The position numbers and the translations under genes are program-made. Under the pieces are notes generated by a model, which saw only the letters and a program-made list of their open reading frames with translations, was not told the DNA's origin and made no database searches. From Mytilus galloprovincialis (Eukaryota > Mollusca > Bivalvia > Mytilida > Mytilidae): DNA of 64,000 nt. The DNA is taken from assembly GCF_965363235.1 (NCBI RefSeq), contig NC_134847.1, positions 46,565,305 through 46,629,304 on the forward strand, in the 5' to 3' direction. Below, piece by piece: positions 57,210 to 64,000 of the stretch. How positions within the stretch are numbered: the stretch's first letter is position 1; every line of letters starts with the position of its first letter.

Positions 57210-57320
57210 GTATAAAAATAGGAAGATGGGGTGTCATTGTTTATGAGGCAACTCTTCACCAGAGACCAATTTACATAGAAGATAACAATTATGTCCCCGT
57301 ACGGACTTCAACAATTCATT
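57210..57320 (-). repeat. Dispersed repeat family C copy
   Basis: GGTGTCATTGTTTATGAGGC and GTCCCCGTACGGACTTCAAC. Confidence 0.55.
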
Positions 57321-57689
57321 AAACTGATATACCACATAGTCAAACAAATAAAAGTCCCAGAAATTACGTTTTTTTTTATATGACTGCACATAATGAAAAT
57401 TAAAGTTGTGCATACTGAATGATCACTGGCAAGTATTTCAAGCATAATACGGATGAGAACATGCAGATAAGTATCAATTATGAAAGTTATGCAAAGTAAG
57501 ACGGGAGCTAGATATATGGACTGCCATAAAAAAAAATGAATGGACAATTACGCTTGGTGCAAGTGTAGGCGAAATTCCCCCTTTTTACCCTACGAGGCTT
57601 CGTATGTATACATCCAGCTGTTTGAACACCCTGTATATTCAAGGGGTCATCTGTCAGATTAGTCATATTTCTATGTTAACCATACGATA

Positions 57690-57745
57690 TGAAAATAAGC
57701 AGATGTGGTATGATTGCCAATGAAACAACTATCCACCAAAGTTCA
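57690..57745 (-). repeat. Dispersed repeat family C fragment
   Basis: AGCAGATGTGGTATGATTGC then AATGAAACAACTATCCACCA. Confidence 0.55.
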
Positions 57746-58279
57746 TATTTAAAATTCAATATTATAAATAAAAAAAACATTATCTCCTTTTATCATCACG
57801 CATAGATCGATGATTAGTTATGCATTTCTTTGCCACGGTAAGATCAAATCAGTGTTCACAAACAAAATTGTCATTCATATTTTTTTGCCGCTTTGACATC
57901 ACTCAACTATATTTGTGATCATTTGTTTTAATCAAAAACTTTCCTTATTAGCTTACCTTTTAAAAAAGCATTTCAAAAATTTAGATTAAAGTTAAAGTTT
58001 GCCAACATCACCGGCTAATATAGCGTTCTTCAGGGCGTAGCTTTTAAATTACAATCCCGACTTTTCCTGAACCTAGTAGTAGTATAGATTTTTTTTATAT
58101 ATAAAGTCTTTAGTAGTGTTTGAGACTGCCCGGCACGCTGCCGTTGTATGTCCTAGCAAAATCCCGACATGGTGAAACCAAAAAAATTGCGGTTCTCCGC
58201 AAAGCATGCAGTATTTAGGAATTATATCATAGACCGATATATAAGGTCGGAATACTAGGCCAGTCCCGGTTACTTTTGA

Positions 58280-58415
58280 CAGTGATGGATCCAGGGGAGG
58301 GTTCCGGGTTCCCCCCTTTTTTGGACGATCAATGCCTTTGAAAGGGGAAATATAGTTGGAACACCCCCTTTTTGTCCTGGGTTGGGAACCCCCTTTTAAA
58401 ATGGCTGGATCCGCC
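58280..58415. mobile_element. MITE, same family as 18041-18193
   Basis: Starts CAGTGATGGATCCAGGGG and ends GGCTGGATCCGCC, with CCCCCTTTT tracts inside. Confidence 0.55.
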
Positions 58416-59559
58416 CGATTGATCGTTGCTGGATCTATTAGTCTATTTTAATAACATTCAGTGCTCTGATTCAATTATTTTAGTTTTAATGCTGATATTT
58501 CTTTTTTTTTTTAATATGAACTCGGTTGACATATTGATAGATACAACAGAAAATTGCAAATCAACAAAATAACAATTCATAAAATAAGTAATAGAAAAGT
58601 ATCATAAAAATAGAAAACATTGGTCCCGATGTCTTAGATTATAGGACTAAGTCTAGTGTTCCGGAAATCATGGAATTGTGATACGAGAAAAATTATCAGA
58701 TGATTTTCGTGCAGGTAAACATATCTTAATGAAAATGTTAAGTATAAAGTCTGTTAGAAAATTGGCATTTTCAAATTTGTTTTGGTATAACTATAATTAT
58801 CAAAATTTTGCAGTGGAAAAATATATCGCATACTCGGGAATAAACTCCTAAAAATACTTGGAAATAAAGATATTTCAAGTTTTAAATATATTTATGACAG
58901 AAACAAACTGTTATAAAACGCCAAACGAATTATATCATGATAACAAACCCGCCCCGAGGCGATGTTTTAAACCATACTATACGGGCAGAGACATAATATA
59001 CACATATATGTCTCTGATACGGGTCACAAGTTTACCTGTTTTTGAAAGCTGTACGATGACATGAAGTTGTTTACATCGCTATCATTTGTTTACAGTTAAT
59101 CATTGCGTCATTGGCAAAACATTTTCAAAAATAAATATCCCCGACATCATTTAATTCAACTGGTATTTAAGTGAATTCAAAATATGGTACGAACGGACCG
59201 AAGAGGCGACCGTGTAAGATGAGAATGCGTTTTGGGAGCGAAGCGGTACCAAATACCGTCGACGTCATACATGTGACTTTGTCAGTATTTATATATTCTT
59301 TTTTTAATGTTATGCTTAAATCATGTATATTTTTCTCCTTTTAAACTTTTATGCGAAAAATGAAGAAAGCACTGTGAATTTCTGACCGTTCGTATTTCCT
59401 GTTTTGAAGAACGTTTAGCCTCACTTGTTTACATCGTCAAGGGTGCTTTCATACACGCTCGCGTTCCAAGGTCGTCAAAGCTATTTTTGAGAAGACCCCT
59501 TAAAGCGACCGTTTCCAAGGCACTCGTCGTAAGAAACATGCGTTAAAATATGCGCATTG

Positions 59560-60027
59560 GTAAAGGGCCGAGCCACCTTAACGTCATGGGAAAAATTGTA
59601 TCTGAAAAAGGAAACTCGTAATTTATTAGACATACCACAAATAACACTTGCGAGGATTTTTTTCAAGGTATCTTAAACAATTTAACTAACTGGGGATACA
59701 TTCTATTCAGACAAAAAATAACATTTTTTTCTGCAAACAGTTTTTGTAATGCGAGACGTTTATTGCCAATTTTGTGTAGGTAGACGTTATAATTACGATT
59801 GACATACTTGGGTAGGACTGTTACGGAATCATCCGACAACAAAAGTAGGCGTGTTATACACCATTGTGAAGATAAATCAATTAAGATTTACCACATAACA
59901 AATTTTAGTGGGGTTGACAGCTGAGAAAATGGCATTTCGTTACCGCCTGACATTTTTCTAAATCACGAGTTAAGTACCTTGTGTTATATAAAGGTATATA
60001 GGATTTTTTTTCTGAGACGAGTGCCTG
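59560..60027 (-). repeat. Right arm of a long inverted repeat pair
   Basis: Reverse complement of 52257-52700 with indels and substitutions; the first 300 bp from the outer end are best conserved and the inner end again reads AAGGTGGCTC. Confidence 0.8.
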
Positions 60028-60853
60028 TGCATGAAACAACTGAAATAGCCTATATATTCTAAGAAAATAATTAATTTATTGATAACTGTACACTTGCAAA
60101 GAAGAAATTGTGTATTTAAGAACTTCAATTTTAATTAGAAAGATCTAGACTGACCAAACTGAGCACCATTATTTTAAAAATCACCTCATCAATTTACATT
60201 TAAATTTGACGATATTGCCCGAATCCTTCTTAATTCTTATAAAAAAAAAAGGCGTCGTACTTTTAACCCTCGTTTGAAATTAATAATTTTAAGATTTGAA
60301 CATAATTATGTGTAATGCGTCTTCAACTTACGCTTTTAGACAATAGTACTCGTAGTGCTTTGATTCTAAGGGGTTTTGTAAAATTTAACACGGATTCAAA
60401 TCGGATTGATGAAAGGTCAAGGTTAATTTAATCAAACGGAAGTTATTGACATTCTGATTTAAATGGGCATGTGTTATAAGATTTGAACCGCTCACCTGCA
60501 TTATAATTAAGTGAAAATGATATAGTTTTAATTGCAGGTAAGCTCCCATTAACATATTTTAAAAAAAGAGATACGTCACAGTGTGTGACAAACCAGGGAA
60601 TCTTAAAAATGAAGTCTGCCAACAGCTGATCATGACAGTGGTAGTGCTCAGTACTATAATTTCGCAAGCCCGTATACCACATAGCATTTCGTTGTCAGTA
60701 GATGAAGGAAGACGTTCCCCTCGTTGAAGCTTAGAATATGTGAGTAGTAGAAATATTCAGCTTGGCAACTGCTTCCATTATTTTGTAAATTCATGTTATA
60801 ACCAGGAAAGATGAGGGTATGGCCTATGAAGCTATGTCATGTTACATGTATGT

Positions 60854-61032
60854 GTTGTAGACCTGGAGATATAAAGGTAGTCTAACTAGTTGATTTAGGG
60901 AAGATCTTCTTTGTCTCAATTGGTAAGATTGCTGCCTTGAGATCCCTTGATTGGGTGTTTGAATCCTGCTGGTACCATCCATGGATTTTCATGGCAATGG
61001 TGCTACAAGCATCTGCTAATGATACAAATCGT
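60854..61032 (+). repeat. tRNA-like dispersed repeat, copy 1
   Basis: GTTGTAGACCTGGAGATATA, then TTGGTAAGATTGCTGCC (A-box-like) and GTGTTTGAATCC (B-box-like). Interrupted on its right by the 61041-61936 element. Confidence 0.5.
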
Positions 61033-61040
61033 GTATGATC

Positions 61041-61936
61041 ATACTTGCCAACTTTCACGATTTAGGCGTGTACTACACGATTTTGACCCTCTGTCCCGAT
61101 TACAAGATCGTGATCGTCAAAATAGCCAAAAAACACGATTTTAGTAAAATTTACATGAAAATTATTTTTGTTCCCGATTTGAACTTTTGAAAGTTTTCCC
61201 AAGGGTGACAAATCGTGTCTGACAAATTTCATCCAATCAAAATTTAGTGATCACGCATTCACCAGTTGATTAATGTCGTCATAGTAAACAATCAAAGAAT
61301 CCAAGATTATTAGGGATTTTTAGTTGTTTATCAAAAGTTATCACTTGCAAAATGGTTCCGTCACTGCCTAAGAAGAAAAAGCGTGTTGCTTCATGCAAAT
61401 ACTTGATTTGGGAGAATGATTTCAAGTACAGGGGCTGGTTGTCTAAATCAACGTTAGGATTGTCACATGCCTTTTGTAAAGTTTGCAACAGAGACTTTAC
61501 AGTTGACCACGGTGGCCTTAATGATGTCTCCAAACATTCTAGTACTGCTCTTCACCAGAAGTCATTCAACGCACAGAACATCACCAAGGCTGTTTGACAT
61601 TACAACTTGTGATATTGATCATATAATATATTTTGTGGTTTTTTTGTTATTAAATTATTAAAATTATTACTTTTTTAATTTGTTGACAATGTATCAGACA
61701 AACATAAAGTCACCTTACTGGTGTTTATCTCAACAAAAAGAATACAACAATCAAACAATTTAAAAAAGATGGGTTTATATAACAGCATCTTCAACTATCA
61801 CCCCCCAAAAAAGAAGTATGTCAGCCACTTTTAGGAGCCAAATCATCACACGAAAAAATGGCGCGAAAAATTCTACCCTCAAAAATAGTGCCGCGCACAA
61901 AAACCGCCATGGCCATTTTCAAAAGTTGGCAGGTAT
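61041..61936 (+). mobile_element. hAT-like element with BED-type zinc-finger ORF
   Basis: 896 bp with inverted ends ATACTTGCCAACTTT (61041-61055) and AAAGTTGGCAGGTAT (61922-61936), one mismatch. Flanking octamers GTATGATC and GCATGATA match at 6 of 8, compatible with a decayed hAT target duplication. The ORF at 61352-61597 supplies a DNA-binding domain; no catalytic domain is seen, so it is an internally deleted copy. It sits just after a tRNA-like repeat. Confidence 0.6.
61352..61597 (+). CDS. BED/hAT-type zinc-finger protein fragment
   Basis: 81 aa. A basic start (PKKKKR) and a tryptophan-containing stretch are followed by CKVCNRDFTVDHGGLNDVSKH, a C-x2-C ... H-x5-H finger of the kind found at the N-terminus of hAT transposases and ZBED-like proteins. 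Lies inside the 61041-61936 element and ends without a catalytic domain. Confidence 0.55.
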   Translation: MVPSLPKKKKRVASCKYLIWENDFKYRGWLSKSTLGLSHAFCKVCNRDFTVDHGGLNDVSKHSSTALHQKSFNAQNITKAV

Positions 61937-62158
61937 GCATGATACTAATCGTGTTTATAGAAAATTGCCTGGCAGATCGATGTTAGATATGGTCATGAAG
62001 TTTGACCAGGTCATAGAATGACAGTTAAAGGTGTAGGGTGACATGCAGAGAACTGGCCCAAGGGTTTCTGAGGAGAAGTCTCAGGGTTGTACAGTAGTGG
62101 ATCTGTGAGTTGCTCAGATGGATGGTAAGCAGCTTGAAAAAAGAAAAGGGGGAAGAGT

Positions 62159-62272
62159 GTTGTAGACCTGAAGATATAAAGGTAGTCTAACTAGTTGAGT
62201 TAAGGAAGATCTTCAATTTGTTAGAGCTCTGCCTTTAGATTCCGAGAGTGACGGTTAGAATCCTGCTGGTAC
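62159..62272 (+). repeat. tRNA-like dispersed repeat, copy 2
   Basis: Direct repeat of 60854-60975 with substitutions (TAAAGGTAGTCTAACTAGTT shared exactly). Confidence 0.6.
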
Positions 62273-63501
62273 AAATGTATCATCTTTTGATTTTCACAAC
62301 ATATGCATAGGCACTTGTTTTCTATCCATGGCTAGATCTACTAGAAAACAGGTGCCTATGGGCATGATTGGAGTTGTCATTTTTATCACAAATTTTAAAT
62401 ATAAATTCAGGCCTGGACAATAACCATAACATGCATAATGGAAATACAGTTTTATAGATCTTTATATACATGTTTATAAAGGTAAAGTAGATGTTGCCAT
62501 GGATAGAAAATAAGTGTCTGTGAGCTGGGCCAAAGATTTTCAGATACTTGACATACAGCAGTTGCTTGTTTCTGTCTGTCTGAAAAAAATAGTAGGGTGT
62601 GGTCCCCAAGCCAATATGATACTTCCATGTGAAATTCTTTTTGTAACCACTGCATTTAAATTGCCTGCCTTGACTTGTGAGATTATCCCTTAGTGTGTTT
62701 ATTTTCACTTTTAACTACATGTATGATATATACATGTATATATACAACATTGTTGATATTTTTGTCAAGTTGAAGATTTCATACATCATGTACATGTACA
62801 TGTGTGTACCTCTGGGAAGTTGATCCAAACATTTATTTGTAATTTCTGAGTAACTTCAGTCTCATTTATAATTACCAACCATTTCAGAACTTGTATTTGG
62901 GTAGATTTACATGGATAAATCTTTTTTGCCAGGATATATCCTTTTTGATATTACCCATATTTCAGGGTTAATGTAACTTTGGGAAAAGATTGAAAATTTA
63001 TACATGTCCAATGTATTTACATTTTAGTACAAATGTGGTTAAATTTACTTTGAAGGAAATGATAAATTTCCTCAAAATCTATTTTTTTTTCACAAGTAAT
63101 TACTAACATGATGAAATTCAAATGAAAGTCAATGTCCACCATGATGTAAGGGAAACTCAAATTAGAGATAAATGTGAAGCAAAATTTGGTCTCGACTGTC
63201 ATCTGACACTGTTATCATGGTTACATGAAGATCGATCACATTCCCATTCAGATTAATTTTTTTTGTGAAAAATTTGTCATTTCATACTTTTATTCAGTCT
63301 TCTAACTGTTTTTTTTGTTAAATGTACATGTGTTACAACCTTTTAGAGAAGACAGCTGTGTTTGAACAGGGAAACACCAACGAACAGCCTGTTATCATGG
63401 TTATAATGTAGAGGAACATGCTAAGAGGTTCTCAGCATGTTAAAGGTGGCAACTAACCTAAAAAAAAAAAAAGTAGAAAAGGAGGTGAATCATTTTTGTC
63501 T
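62273..63501. other. Non-coding stretch
   Basis: AT-rich with many ACATGTACATG motifs. Chance ORFs only. Confidence 0.35.
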
Positions 63502-63724
63502 AGTGGGTCTCATTGGGGTCTATAAGCATGACACAGGATTGCCGATTTTTTGTAAGGGTGACACGTGAAAGTCAAATTATTGTGCCCTGAAAACGGGAAA
63601 TGATGTCCTGCGGGATTAAAACAAAATTTGAAAATTGCTTACATAAACAGTGTAAGCCTGATACAAGAATCTGGCAAAACAGTAAGTGGGATCCCGGATT
63701 AGAACCCCCCTAATGAGACCCACT
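63502..63724. mobile_element. 223-bp MITE with inverted ends
   Basis: AGTGGGTCTCATTGGGGT at the left, CCCCCTAATGAGACCCACT at the right, flanked by GTCT on both sides as a possible 4-bp target duplication. Confidence 0.6.
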
Positions 63725-64000
63725 GTCTAGTTTTGGTTTCCAACTGACTATTATTCCAATTATAATAAAGATACATTGAGGGGAACTATTAATTTTCTGT
63801 TTAAAGTTTTTGATTGAGGTTATTTGAGTAAAAGTTGCTTCCATTTGCAACCCTAGTCTTCTTCTACTTCTTCTAAATGGTTAATCTTCAGTCGAAATTT
63901 CCACTTATGGAATGGAGGTTAACTGCAGGAATTGAAATTCCTTCACACATCAATTAAATTTGACTTGTAATACTGACTGGTAGACTTTTAAAAAGTTATT

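Larger units (their letters stand above)
52701..59559. other. Interior between the long inverted repeats
   Basis: No recognisable protein. Contains family C repeats, the 56559-57190 tandem array and the 58280-58415 MITE. A GC-richer patch at 53370-53560 ends GATGAAG|GTAGAG and another at 53745-53840 ends AGCAATG|GTTAGT. Both look like 5' exons of an unknown or non-coding transcript, but no protein is recognised. Confidence 0.35.

Noticed and set aside
57046-57246. 66-codon plus-strand ORF with RLADGRMDGS
   Set aside because: Lies in the 56559-57190 tandem array and its GGACGGATGG tail.
52257-60027. A Polinton/Maverick identity for the long inverted-repeat unit
   Set aside because: At 7.8 kb it is too short, and no polymerase, integrase or capsid-type sequence is recognisable inside.

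Overview
This is a gene-poor, AT-rich piece of an animal nuclear genome with short exons, GT-AG introns and a dense mosaic of dispersed repeats. Several of the repeats (for example the block containing 'gccatggcgttgtcagttt' and the one containing 'gatgtggtatgattgccaat') are ones I associate with Mytilus mussels, so a bivalve mollusc is the best guess; that assignment rests on recall and was not searched.

The main gene content is a tandem cluster on the minus strand of three paralogues of a peptidase M20 (M20D, PM20D2-like) metallo-amidohydrolase. Each has six exons, and the exon lengths are the same in all three (366, 149, 143, 155, 235 and 137 nt; 394 codons plus stop), apart from two length-changing lesions in the middle copy. 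Copy A is at 34369-49461, copy B at 22534-27795 and copy C at 12643-20798. A and C look intact. B carries a 7-nt tandem duplication in exon 1 and a 1-nt loss in exon 4, so it is probably a young pseudogene. A and B resemble each other more than either resembles C.

Left of the cluster are the last coding exon of a nicotinic acetylcholine receptor-type Cys-loop channel (6028-6357, plus strand) and, on the opposite strand, a single phase 1-1 immunoglobulin-like exon (2196-2543). The rest of both genes is not recognised in this window.

Introns and spacers are full of mobile elements. The most notable is a whole-looking, apparently young Ty3/gypsy-type LTR retrotransposon (36655-42698), antisense in intron 4 of copy A. 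Its integrase lies upstream of reverse transcriptase, the Gmr1-like domain order. Also present are a foldback element whose arms are built of 20-bp palindromic units (43283-44767), a hAT relic with near-perfect 8-bp target duplication (14935-16294), a second hAT-like element with a BED-type zinc finger (61041-61936), Penelope-like and LINE fragments, tRNA-derived SINEs, several hairpin MITEs, and a pair of inverted repeats of about 430-460 bp enclosing 52257-60027. The right quarter (from about 50 kb) shows no recognisable protein gene.

Exon boundaries were read by eye from splice signals and paralogue alignment. Repeat boundaries are approximate unless a terminal repeat or target duplication is named.
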